From: Myrmaecium sp. VS I D KN 1
Lineage: Eukaryota > Ascomycota > Dothideomycetes > Valsariales > Valsariaceae
Direction of reading: 5' to 3'
DNA: 64,000 bases
NCBI GenBank assembly: GCA_019775845.1
Contig: JADQAV010000015.1
Coordinates: 496,001 to 560,000 of the forward strand
How positions within the stretch are numbered: the stretch's first letter is position 1; each line of letters begins with the position of its first letter. Of the stretch, positions 23,556 through 33,635 are shown piece after piece. Under the pieces are notes generated by a model. That model was given only the letters and a program-made list of their open reading frames with translations. It was not told the origin of the DNA and searched no databases. Made by a program: the position numbers and the translations under genes.

Positions 23556-25060
23556 ATGAACGGGGATCCTGCCATCGAGGCGCCGCCGCAGGTGGACAGC
23601 TTCAGCCTGTTCCTGCCGCTGCCTTATCGCGTCGCGATCATCATCGTGCTGGGTAGGTATATCAATCGAGCGCCGCTGCGCGCACCCGCAAGGACAGATG
23701 GACGGCTAACCTCCGTTTGCGACAGGCGTCTGGGCCTGGGGGATGAATCTCCATTACCTCCATCTTGTGAAGATCGTACGGCATTCCGAACCCTCCATCC
23801 GCCTGGGGTATACACTGACAGCGCCCGCAGGACGTGCCGTCGCTGATCCGCTACCCGGGACGTAGCTCGCCAACCCATCCGCCGCACCATCTGTCCACCT
23901 ACCGCGTCGCCACCGTCCTCACCATCCCCCTCGTCGTCTCGCTCCTCCTCTTCTGGGCCGTGACGCAGGGCGACCCGGCCGCCGTCGCCAACTGGTCCCT
24001 CCTGCCGAACTTCTACCTCCTCGTCCTCGTCCTCTGCTTCGCCCTCCCCCTGCCGTACGTGTCCCGCTCGGGCCGCTATCGCACGCTCACAACCCTCAAG
24101 CGCATCTCGGTCGGCGGGATCGCCGAGGCGCAGGATGGCAAGTTCGGGGACATCCTGCTCGCCGATGCGCTCACGAGCTACGCGAAGGTGCTGGGCGACC
24201 TCTTCATCTCCCTGTGCATGTTCTTCAGCGCCGAGAAGACCAACACCATGAAGCCGGACCGGCAGTGCGGCGGACGGTTTTGGGTGCCTTTCATCATCGC
24301 GGTGCCGAGCATGATCCGGCTCCGGCAATGTCTGATCGAGTATTTCCGGGTGCGTCGCAGCAACCAGCGTTCCGGTAGCATCGGCAGTCATGGATTGGGC
24401 GGCCAGCACTTGGCCAACGCCTTGAAGTATTCAAGTGCCTTCCCCGTGATCATCTTGAGCGCGTTGCAGAGAGACCCTGCATACGTCGGCCTGAGCGAGA
24501 CGGCGCTTTTTCGATTATGGTATGCGCGCATGCATTGCAGCAATCTAATTATTTCTTTCCTTTCGCCGTCACTCGCTCTCGCTAACAGTACACTACTCAG
24601 GCTCCTTGCCGTCCTGGTCAACTCCCTCTACTCCTTCTACTGGGACGTCGCCAAAGATTGGGATCTAACGCTCTTCTCCGCGCTCTTCTCGTCCGCCACC
24701 ACCAGCACCTCCACCTCACGGTACTCCACCAAGCCGCCCGCGCTGGCAGCGGCAGACTTCCCCTACGGCCTCCGCCGGCACCGCTACTTCCGCTCCCCGC
24801 CGCTGTACTACGGCGTCGTCGGCCTCGACCTCGTCCTCCGCTGCACGTGGAGCCTCAAGCTCAGCCCGCACCTGGACCGCTGGAACGACGTCGAGGCCGG
24901 CATCTTCGCCATGCAGGTCCTCGAGGTCTTCCGCCGGTGGGTCTGGATCTTCTTCCGCGTGGAGACGGAGTGGGTCCGCAACGTGAACGCGGGACCGGCC
25001 CCGGACGACATCTTGCTGGGTGACTATCATCGGGATGAGTTGGAGGAGTATGAGGATTGA
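23556..25060 (+). CDS. ERD1: ERD1-like EXS-domain Golgi membrane protein
   Basis: Homologue of yeast Erd1, a Golgi multispanning protein needed to retain ER lumenal proteins and glycosyltransferases and to recycle phosphate from glycosylation. Four exons (23556-23652, 23726-23775, 23831-24519, 24601-25060) give 431 residues. After a short cytosolic start the protein has several hydrophobic spans (FLPLPYRVAIIIVLG, YRVATVLTIPLVVSLLLFWAV, FYLLVLVLCFALPLP) and then the EXS domain: LADALTSYAKVLGDLFISLC, VPFIIAVPSMIRLRQCLIEY, LANALKYSSAFPVIILSAL, VLVNSLYSFYWDVAKDWDL, LRCTWSLKL and EVFRRWVWIFFRVETEW. These are the conserved EXS blocks also found in Xpr1/Syg1. The lack of an SPX domain and the small size point to Erd1 rather than Syg1. 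The second exon is only 50 nt. Confidence 0.88.
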
Positions 25061-25404
25061 AGAGGGCGAGGTATCGAACTCTGTACGGCGGAGTAGATGT
25101 GCGGCGTTGTAATTCTCATCGGGGTTGGGCATGTTGTTTTGGGATCTTATATGGGGGACCGCCGGCGTATATAAGAGGAGTGCTTATTTAGAACTTTGCG
25201 GTAATGCAATCTTTCCAGATTATAGACAAACAAATATGATTGAAGATGTACTTGTACCTGCGTCTTTACTTTTTGCTCTGTTTTCTTTCTACCTAATCGT
25301 CCGGGGTATCTCTTCACTTTTAGTGGTTTTTGTTGTTCAAGTATCCTCATCCTCCCCGCAACAAGGTGGTAACCTCACGGGTAACCATTCCCGTTCCCAG
25401 CTCC
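25061..25404. other. Intergenic between convergent ERD1-like and GAR transformylase genes
   Basis: 344 bp between two stop codons. AT-richer than the flanks, with TATATAAG near 25169. Read as two overlapping 3' UTRs. No gene seen. Confidence 0.4.
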
Positions 25405-26200
25405 TCACTCCTTCCCACCCTTCCCCTCCCGCTCCTCCCACAGCCTCCGAATTGCGATCCCCGTCCCCTCCACAATCGCCTCATGCTCCACCTCATGAAT
25501 CCGCTCCTCCAACCTCCTCACATCCTCATCCTCCCCGTCCCGAAACGGGATCTCGCGCACCAAGATCGGCTGTCCCCGATCCACCTCGTTAATCACATAA
25601 TGCACCATCACGCCCGTGCAATCGATCCTCCCCTCCCGCCACGCCCGCCACGCGCGCTCGATCGCCGCCGCGCCATCGAAGGCACCGGGAAGCGCGGGGT
25701 GGAGGTTGATCACCGGCACGCCTGCGGCGGCGAGTGCGTCTAGGAACACGGGCGCCAGGATGTGCATCCAGCCCGCGCAGACGACGAGGTCGGGTCCGTC
25801 GGCGAGGACGAGCTGGGCCAGGTCGGCGTCGTAGCGCTCCCGGGCGGCTTGGAGGTCGTCCGGGTGCGACCGCTTGTAGGGGAGGAGGTTGTGGTAGGCG
25901 GTCGGGATGGGCGGCGTGGCGTGCGCGGCGCGCTGCAGGCCGTAGGCGGCGGCTTTGTTGGAGATGACGCGGATGATGGTGGTGTTGGGCAGGGCAGGCG
26001 GGACGGAGGTGGTGGCGTCGATGAGGGCTTGCTGTATGCAATGGTCGTGATTAGTTATATATATGTTAACCGTTGCTGGGCGCGGTGTGAATCTGGGAGT
26101 CTGTATGTATGTATGTATGTTGGAAGGAACGTACGAGATTGGTGCCAGAGCCAGAGATGAGGACGGTGAGTTTCGTTGGGCGAGGGGCGGACGCAGCCAT
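25405..26200 (-). CDS. ADE8: Phosphoribosylglycinamide formyltransferase
   Basis: GAR transformylase, third step of de novo purine synthesis: transfers formyl from 10-formyl-tetrahydrofolate to glycinamide ribonucleotide, in the cytosol. Two exons (26200-26135, 26031-25405; 103-bp intron) give 230 residues. Visible blocks: the phosphate-binding start KLTVLISGSGTNLQAL (split by the intron), VISNKAAAYGLQRA, CAGWMHILAPVFLDAL, the active-site block INLHPALPGAFDG (catalytic Asn and His) and GVMVHYVINEVDRGQPI (catalytic Asp). This is a stand-alone enzyme, as in yeast Ade8, not fused to GARS/AIRS. The usual HPALLP reads HPALPG here, a small local difference. ATG 26200 immediately precedes the family start. 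Confidence 0.93.
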
Positions 26201-26579
26201 GGTGACGGATGAAATGGCTTTTCGAAGGCGGATTGGTGTAGGGTGCAGGTCACAGGGAAAAATAAGGTATTTAGAGGCTGAACGGATGTGAGGCGACGAA
26301 AGGAGGGGTTTGGAGATAAATTTGGGGAGGATCCGATGGCGGGGCAGCAGCTGAGAGTTTCCATCCCCTCCCGCCAGTGCCGCCCCGCCGCCTTCTCCGC
26401 TGCGGGGCTATCTCTTGGCAATCCCGCTTCCCCATCACCTCATGCCCTCCGCTCCCACCCCGACGAGTGGAGGAAACAACATCTCGACAACCTCCGCTCA
26501 GCGGGACGTCCTCTGTCCAGGAAGCCATGGGATTCTCGTCTCCCGCTAATCTCCGGCCCCAATTGCCAGCGGAATGTCG
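26201..26579. other. Intergenic: ADE8 promoter to patatin-like remnant
   Basis: 379 bp of mixed sequence, partly CCCTCC-rich. Presumed ADE8 promoter and leader on the minus strand. No gene seen. Confidence 0.35.
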
Positions 26580-27721
26580 TCCACGTGGAGACCAGAATCC
26601 CAGAGGATTAGTTGACTGCGAGATGCACAGTGAACAGCGCTTTGTCCACCAGTGCCTAGACTGTAATTCTTCCCTGTATACTGATAAGATCGCTGACCGG
26701 CTTCCTCAGACTTGCACCCGGAGAGTGTCTTCTCTGAGCTTTACCTTCTAGTATGTAAGGAGGCAATGCTCGACCATACGATCCATAAAAAGGTCAGAGA
26801 AAAGTTCACTAGTTACGTTCTAACAACGAATAGGTTCTTCAAGCCGAAGGTGTTCAAGAACCTTGGGACATTCCAGGACGGTGGGCTTCAACCTAACAAT
26901 CCCCTTAAATAGCATCTCGCTTTCCGAATATCGCTTCATATAGCCTGAGAAAGGAGAGCCGGATCTTGCGCTTTCCCTCGGCACCGGCACGACGTTCAAT
27001 GAATGCTTGACCATGTTTGAACCTAGATCGCCGGTACGCGACCGTGCACTACGTAGACTGTACCGTTCATTCATGCGGAACACGGATGGTGAAAAAGCAT
27101 GGAGTGATTTCATTCACACTCTCCCAAAAAGCTTAAGGCAGAGATACCATCGTCTCAACCTAAGTCTGACTGGTCAAGAATCTGAGATAGATGACGTCGC
27201 TTCGATGCAAAACCTGAAACAACAGGCGCATCGGTATATTGGAAGTAACCCTAAGCTAAGTGCGGTTGTAGATGCTATGTCTGCTTCGATGTTCCTTTGA
27301 ACTTGAAGGTATGCCTGTCTACGAAGGTGGGTCTTATTCCTGCGCAGGTATAAAATTCTGTCGCATGCAGATGGATAAAGAAGCGAGAAGGGCTCTGTAT
27401 GAGGATTTGTCGAGGTCTTCGTATTGCTTTTTGCTTGAGGGGCGGCCTATCAGTTGCGTTGGTAATATACCAAAGAGGTTCCCGCTCTACAGGAAACGCG
27501 TTCCATTCCAGACCACCGATTTAGACCACCTCGTCTCGATTACAATTAAAGGCAACACCACCTCTCATTATCTCAGCGGGCTTCCGAATACTTTGGGAGA
27601 GTTAATCACCTATCAAGGACTCGATACACCTTTCGGAAACCTATATGATCAACGTCTTGATCGGGCTTTGCCTCCTCTACCACGGAAAAGGAAGCATGGA
27701 AGAGTACAAAGTGGAGAGTGA
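26580..27721 (+). pseudogene. Patatin-like phospholipase gene, broken remnant
   Basis: Remnant of a fungal patatin-like acyl hydrolase, a family often fused to other domains in fungal accessory genomes. An N-terminal Cys-rich scrap (HQCLDCNSSLY) is followed at once by the second half of the patatin domain: RFFKPKVFKNLGTFQDGGLQ (the family's DGG active-site Asp block) and LALSLGTGTTFNE. Past the domain comes a long tail typical of these proteins (FEPRSPVRDRALRRLYRSFM, then ELEGMPVYEGGSYSCAG and PFGNLYDQRLDRALPP). The oxyanion-hole and GxSxG serine part is missing, and the remaining frame carries at least three further breaks, so it cannot encode an active enzyme. The conserved parts remain easily readable, so decay looks fairly recent. 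Family identity is by eye. Confidence 0.72.
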
Positions 27722-27784
27722 TTCTAGCAAGGTAGTCATTTAATGGACATAGTATCAATTTGAGAGTTAGTCGGATTAAAAATT

Positions 27785-29998
27785 TCATTTCCAGGATTGA
27801 TGCACTACCGTGAGAGCATTCCAGTGTTCAAAACATGCTCGACGATTACATTTAGTCAGTCCAATGGTGTCTGTTGACCAGTGCGCGCGTAGATCGTCAC
27901 AGGTATCGAAGTTTGATTCCAGTCCAAGAAGCGCAAAATGACGACATAAGAGGAGGCTATTCCATCTTGGTATGCTTCTGCTTTGTTTGGTTCCCTTGAA
28001 ACCACGAGTGACGGAAGTATCAGAAGTGTGTCGAGTACCCTGAGACTCCGCCGAGTCCTCAACCTGTAAAAAGCTCTCCACCATCGGCGCCGAATCCTCA
28101 ACCTGTGAAAAACTTTGTGAATCCATTATCGACGTGGAGTCGTCTGCTCGAAAACAGCTCTGCGACTCCGTAGTCTGGGATAGCTCGGGCTGTCCCGATG
28201 GTTCAGGAAGCCTGACCTCTGACTCGAATGGAATCTGATCGATAGCTGAACAAAGTCTTTTCAAGTGAGTTAGCGACCATTTGTCGTAAACATTTTTTGT
28301 AAACTTGTAGGAATTCAATCTGTTCCTGCCACCTGGGGATGCGAAGATGAACTTATCAATCGGGTGCCGATAAAATTTCGTGTCCCCTCCGTGGATGACG
28401 GGATAGTGACCGTAGATACGGACTGTCCGGTTATCGTGTGAGATAGAAAAAGCAAGGATTTCTCGGGAGATCTCATTTTCACGCTTTACAAGTCTGAATA
28501 ATTCAACAACGGCCTTGAGGGCGACAGACATGTTATGAGCATTCTGACGGTCAGCAATATCGAGCGCTGCATTACCGCACTTTACCTCGCAAGTAAGGAA
28601 CGGGAACAGCATACGATATCGAGCACGGAAGTACGAGATCGCAGTGACCGTTCGTATGTAAGGTCTGAGTTTTGCACGTTGCTCCGGAGTGAAAGCCAGA
28701 CTTTCGTTGAAGCCAACTGAGTAGTCAGGCTGTGGCCGCGGCGTAGTGAATGGGATGCAACTATCCCAGCCTTCGTTTGTACTCTCGATAAGGCATTCCA
28801 AATGAGTAGCGCCGTAATTCGCCAAGATCTCCGCGGAAGGTACAATTAAGAGAGAGATATCGCGGATGACTCTTTGTTCGTTTTTATCTTGCAGCTGCCG
28901 AAATGTGGTTTCAAAGCCATCCTCACGAAACAACGTATTTTCAGGGACTGGTTGCTCTCCGACAAGCAGATCTTCACATGCCTTTGCGCTTCCTTTACTG
29001 ATGCCGCCTGTGTCATCGCAGTAGCTACCGCTCTCCTCAAGTACGAGCTTGTAAGTAGCACTATTGTAAGGAGCGCTCTTGGTATCCTTTTCATCCGGTA
29101 TCGCCTTGCTTGAGCCTGCGGTGGAAGATTTTCGGAGTGAAGCTGGTGACCTCTTCCGCGCAAGCAAATGACGGGATTGAAAGGACTCCATCTGAAAGAA
29201 CTCAGTAGGCCAACAATGATGTACTCGCCAATGATTGATCAAATTACTAGGACTTGTGACTGACGATACGGTGCGTGGTTGCTCTCGATCACGGTGTGCT
29301 GGGGTTATCCGTCGTCGTTTTGGTGGCTGATGATCCATATATGGGGTTTGGGTGTCGCTGAGTAGGCGCTTCCGCGATGCCTTGTGTGGTGCCCTGTCTG
29401 ATGCTTCGTATATTTGCCCTTGTACAGTAGGTACGGCAGATGCTCGTTCTCGCTTTCGTGATTCGTGATGAGGACAAGAATTCTGACTGTCGTTTCTGGG
29501 TGCGCTCTTCCGTCTTGCCTTATATGTGGGCTCTCGCGCAGCGCGTATTGGTGACGCTTGTCGTCGTTTCTGTGGCGCTTGGTTGGGCAAAGGGTCGTTG
29601 CTAGATGGACGCTTGCGTTTTCGGCGCTCAATTCTTGATCTTGATAGAGGCTGTGGCAATCATAAGCTTGGTTGTTTTAGAGAACGAGTGACTTCATACC
29701 TGTGTTTCCGGGGTGGAAAGTTTTGCTTGCAGCTGTTTCAAGCGCTCACTCCTGCGGACAGGTCTGAGTGCCTCTTTTCTCACACCCTGCGGTCACCCTT
29801 CTGATGCGATATATTAGAGTCAATCGAACAAGACAAAACAGAGTATATACATACGGAATTGTTTGGGGCCAACAGATGTGCTTGCAATTGATCGATGGTG
29901 AAGGCGGACCATATTGTATCAGCGCAAGAAAGATGAATACTTAATGGTGCAGCGATGTCCGAGATGAATGATGACCTGGTATTAGACTCCTGGCACAT
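27785..29998 (-). CDS. DUF7924-type protein, probable PD-(D/E)XK nuclease fold
   Basis: Large exon 29650-27785 plus two inferred upstream exons (29998-29855, 29786-29700; introns of 68 and 49 bp) give 698 residues in one frame. The N-terminal third is very basic, with repeated KRR/RKR clusters (nuclear localisation likely) and an RRSERLKQLQ block. The core (about 340-560) matches the DUF7924 family as I remember it: LECLIESTNEGWDSCIPF, PRPQPDYSVGF, YRMLFPFLTCEVKCGNAALD, RQNAHNMSVALKAVVELFRL, ISHDNRTVRIYGHYPVI, YKFTKNVYDKW. Asp386, Glu432-x-Lys434 and Gln446 are spaced like a PD-(D/E)XK nuclease site. A short internal repeat (SQVEDSAPM / LQVEDSAES) follows. Catalytic activity is inferred. The first exon is the weakest part of the model. 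Base composition is less GC-rich than in the core genes. Confidence 0.75.
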
Positions 29999-30170
29999 AC
30001 CGTTGCCAAGGCGCTACCGGCCCGTGCTTTAGGTTTCCTTCCGCTCCTGGAGGACGGCCCGCTATAGGATAATGTCTGTTATATATATATTATATAGTGT
30101 CTAAGGCATAACACTTTCTCTCAACGAATAAAACTCCCTACATCTCCTCTACCCCACACAACTATGCATT

Positions 30171-31328
30171 CTAATTCGACTTCGGTGCTGCCTCAGGAGC
30201 CGCCTCGTTCTGGGCTTTCGTCGGCCCCTCCGGCGGGAAATCCGACTCCTCAATACCAGCAAAGCCGCGCTCACTCCTGCCCATCCCGCCACCGTTCTCC
30301 CGGCTGACCGGCCACTCCTTCAACCGGATGGGGCCGATGACGTTCCCGCCCGCGCCGTCAGCCTCCAGCTTCCCGGCCTCGGCCGCCCGTTCGCCGTCGC
30401 TCTTCGGCTCGTCGTCGTAGTCGAAGATGCGCCAGTCGGCGTTGGCCCAGCGCGTCCCCGCGATGGCGCACCGCAGGAAGCCCGAGTGGCTGACGACGGC
30501 GATCACCTTCTCCGGGCGGTCCTTCAGGGCGGCGAGGGCGGTCTGGCCGCGCGCGAGCACGGCGCTGCGGGTGAAGGCGTACGGGTTGGGGGAGCCGTCC
30601 GGGAAGGGGTTGGTCTTGGAGGGGTAGATGTTGTCGAGGGTTTCGAGGGCCTCGGTGAGATGGGGAAACTCGGGAAGGAAGGAGGGGAGAGCCTCGCGGG
30701 GATTGTCCAGACCACGATCACAGGGGAGGTCGGAGTTTTCTGGAGGCGAGTTTAGTGAATGACCTTTCAACCGGACTTGGAACTGAAGAAGAATAATGAA
30801 CCACCAGAAGTAGGCCAAACAGAGCGCGAGAACAACATAAGAACAGCGAATCGTAGAACAAAAGATCATGAAAAGTGTCCCAGAGGAAATCAGGGTCAAG
30901 GGAAAACAATAAGAAGGGAGAAAGAAGGAAAAAAAATGGAACACATACCACACCACTCCCCCCTCACCTCCACCCTCGTCCCCCTCTCAATCAACCACCC
31001 CAATCCACCCAGGGTCGTCTGCAACGTCCTCCGCATCGGGCTCGACACGATCAGCTCGACCTGGTCAGCCAGCGGGCAATGCTGCTTCAAATGCGCCTGC
31101 AGCGCCTCGCATTGCTTCAGCCCTTTCTCCGTCAGCGGCGGATCCAGGATCTGGTAGTTGCGTGCTTTCGTCGACCCGGTCAACTTTTGGTTTGGAAGGG
31201 GGGGAAAGGGGGGGGGGGGGGGGGGGGGGGGGGGGNNCCCCCCCCCCCCCCCCCCCCCCCCCCCAAGACATATCTGTCGCGTTGTGCTCGGCTTCCGCGT
31301 GCCGGATGAGGAGGAGGGTTGGTGGCAT
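30171..31328 (-). CDS. Histidine phosphatase (phosphoglycerate-mutase-like), interrupted by assembly gap
   Basis: Member of the histidine phosphatase superfamily, closest in style to fungal Pmu1-like proteins; substrate unknown. The start has the RHG-type motif LLIRHAEAEHNAT. The next coding block NYQILDPPLTEKGLKQCEAL ... LIVSSPMRRTLQTTLGGLGW follows after the gap. A 209-bp intron (30740-30948) joins RGEWC to ENSDLPCDRGLDN, and the last exon carries the second catalytic His (VVSHSGFLRCAIAG). The C-terminus is an Ala/Glu/Gly-rich tail. Between the first two blocks lies a G-run, NN, C-run artefact that probably sits within an intron. The expected donor after HNATA reads AT rather than GT, so sequence there is unreliable and exon 1 may be mis-assembled. 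Family identity is firm; the exact model is not. Confidence 0.75.
31208..31264. other. G-run / NN / C-run: assembly gap or artefact
   Basis: An uninterrupted G homopolymer (31208-31235) is followed by two N and an uninterrupted C homopolymer (31238-31264), a perfect palindrome. This is much more likely a gap-fill or scaffold-join artefact than real DNA. It lies inside the histidine phosphatase gene. ORFs that read poly-Gly or poly-Pro across it are spurious. Confidence 0.85.
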
Positions 31329-31806
31329 GTTGTATATATTTCCTGTGTTATCGTGGGGCGATGAGTAGTAGAAGAGCTCGCTCGAGATGTAGGATTTCTA
31401 AATAACAGAGAAGAAAGAAAAACAGTAGCAAAATCGAGGATGGAGCAATGAGGAAAGAGAAGAGGCGAAGGAGCAATTCTATGAGAATATGGCAATGCGA
31501 AATGGGAGAGGTGGGCGGTATTTGTATAGATTTGTTGGAGGGGAAACAAGGTGCACGAGTTGATGCCTCCGGTGACGATACGTCATCACCTGCTGGTCCA
31601 GCATGTTCAGCGCTTGGATCACCGGCGCCAGAACATCGTGGGGTTCCCAGAAAGATTGGGACATGCGTGCATCAGGGGACGTTCGCGGATGATTCGTGGA
31701 GATTTATATGCGCGACACTGGACCGTATACTCTGATCATGTTATAGTGCTATTTTCATCACTCGCTCTGAAAAGCCCTTCTATCCGTGTCGTATCATACA
31801 AAAGAT
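31329..31806. other. Intergenic between histidine phosphatase and proteasome alpha7
   Basis: 478 bp. Holds the upstream region of the phosphatase gene and the 3' UTR of the proteasome gene. Purine-rich near 31395-31480. No gene seen. Confidence 0.4.
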
Positions 31807-32938
31807 CTATTCTTCCATCTTTTCGCCCTCAGGCTTCGCCTCCTCCTCCTCGTCGTCATCATCGTCAAGTGACTTCTTCGCCAAACGTTCAGCCTCCTCC
31901 AGTAGTGCCTTGGGGACCTCCTCGTGCCTGCCCTTGGTGGGACCGTCGAGCGAGCTGATCCAGGTCATCTCCAGTTCGAACTCCTTATCCTTGCTGTCTT
32001 CGTGCGCAACGTAGATGATACGGGCGGCCTCCTTGACGCCCTGCTCCAAGGTAATGTTGCCTGAAGCAAGATCCAACTTCTCCAGTTCCGATTTAGCAGC
32101 CTGGCGGCCCTTGCCTGTTGCGGCACCATAATAGCCCTGGAAGAAATGTCAGCGAGTCCGCGCCTTCGCCGAATCGATATTCCCCAAACATACCCAGTAC
32201 AGTCCGCTCGGCTCGATCATGTATAGGTAAGGTCCACCATGCTTAGCACCCTGTACCTTGCCGCCGGCGCCAACCGTGGGACCGGAGCCAACTTGACCGT
32301 CCACGGGGAGCTCCGCCTCCGGATCCCATCCACCGATGATCGACGTGACACCAAACGGCCTCACACTGGAGTAGAGGGTGTATGCTTGCACGTAGGCGCC
32401 CATGCGGCTGGCGAGCGACGAGGTCGGGATGGGGGCTTTGTAGAACTTCCTCCACTCAGCGGCCTCATCGCGTGCGCGGGAAACGAAGTGACGACCGTCC
32501 GGGAGAAGGCCAGAGGAGACCTGCAGTCAATCAGATCAGTATGGGGAAGAAACTACGGCAGGGCCAGGATGGCAACTTCAGCCGTGACATACGATGCCGA
32601 TATTCCGGTCCACAGTCGCTATCCGCTTGTTGGCGCCCTTCTTCAACAGCTTGCTCGTGATGATCTTTTCCTGCGCAAGGACGACTCCATCCTTGCATCG
32701 TATTCCGATCGCAGTGCCGCCATTCTCTACCGCCTTGGCCGCGTATTCGACCTGACCCCGATGTTAGATACGAAGGCGGGAAGACGGATCGTCTGAGGCC
32801 AGAGCTCGTACCTGGAAGTTCCTGCCATCAGGAGAGAAGACGGAGTTGGAAAGATCGTACCCCGTGCCTATGGAAGTCTAGCGGAGCAGTGTTAGCAGAA
32901 TCAACTTTACCCTCATCTCGCGCAAGAGCACGTACCAT
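31807..32938 (-). CDS. PRE10: 20S proteasome subunit alpha7
   Basis: Alpha-type subunit (alpha type-3 in human numbering, yeast Pre10) of the outer ring of the 20S core proteasome. Five exons give 294 residues. Exon 1 is the ATG alone (32938-32936), cut by a 58-bp intron starting GTACGT; the others are 32877-32812, 32751-32593, 32520-32194 and 32136-31807. The sequence begins [20 protein letters not shown] and continues [14 protein letters not shown], the proteasome alpha signature, then [35 protein letters not shown] and [20 protein letters not shown]. An acidic Lys/Glu/Asp tail closes it, typical of alpha7. An insertion of Gly/Val-rich sequence ([20 protein letters not shown]) between the core strands is longer than in yeast. 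No catalytic Thr, as expected for an alpha subunit. Confidence 0.93.
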
Positions 32939-33264
32939 GGTGAACGGAGGTGGATTTCAGACTGCTATGGTTGGATGCAACGGGCTGTTAGATGGGTGGG
33001 AAGACAAGCACAGGCCGAAACAGAGCGGTATTGAGGGTGGAGGTGGGGTGGAAATGAGTGGTGGAGGAGGCAATGTACACAGGGTACCTTGTGGTTCAGG
33101 CAACTGGAGGTGCGCGTTTCGAGCTGTGAAGCTCCAAGTGCTGACAGTCGGAGGTGTGGCTGGAGAGGGTCACGTGCTTCAGCCGCACCTTCAGCCTCAT
33201 CAACTTAGCCCTATCAGCGAACTACCTTTTCGGGTAAAGTCCAAACAGTCCCGTATGTACAGTG
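32939..33264. promoter_or_regulatory. PRE10 promoter, next to a mobile-element insertion
   Basis: 326 bp between the PRE10 start and the terminal repeat of the RIP-damaged element. A palindromic CACGTG (E-box-like) sits at 33171-33176. The element has inserted only about 330 bp upstream of an essential gene. The promoter sequence itself keeps normal CA/TG content, so RIP has not visibly leaked into it. Confidence 0.4.
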
Positions 33265-33576
33265 AGGGAGTGTTTCCTAGTGTCGATTTCTTGCTTGATT
33301 TATTAAGTGGGGGGGCGTATTAGCTGTGGGACTACTAGGGAATGCCCCGGCGGGCCCGCGTTAAAAAGTTAAACCTATAGCTATTTATTAGTCTAAGTTT
33401 TTACTACTAAATTTATTAGTAATTATTAATTTCTTATATAATTATAGGTTTTTTTAGTATTTCTCTTACCTCTTCCTTATATACTACTAATACTGCTTAA
33501 ATATCTAATCTTACTAATATCCTTAATACTAGCGATAACTAGGTAGCTAAGCTGTTACTATTAATATTTAAGGCTT

Positions 33577-33635
<59 letters not shown>

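Noticed and set aside
30875-31549. ORFs with poly-Gly and poly-Pro through the N-containing run
   Set aside because: They read across an assembly artefact.
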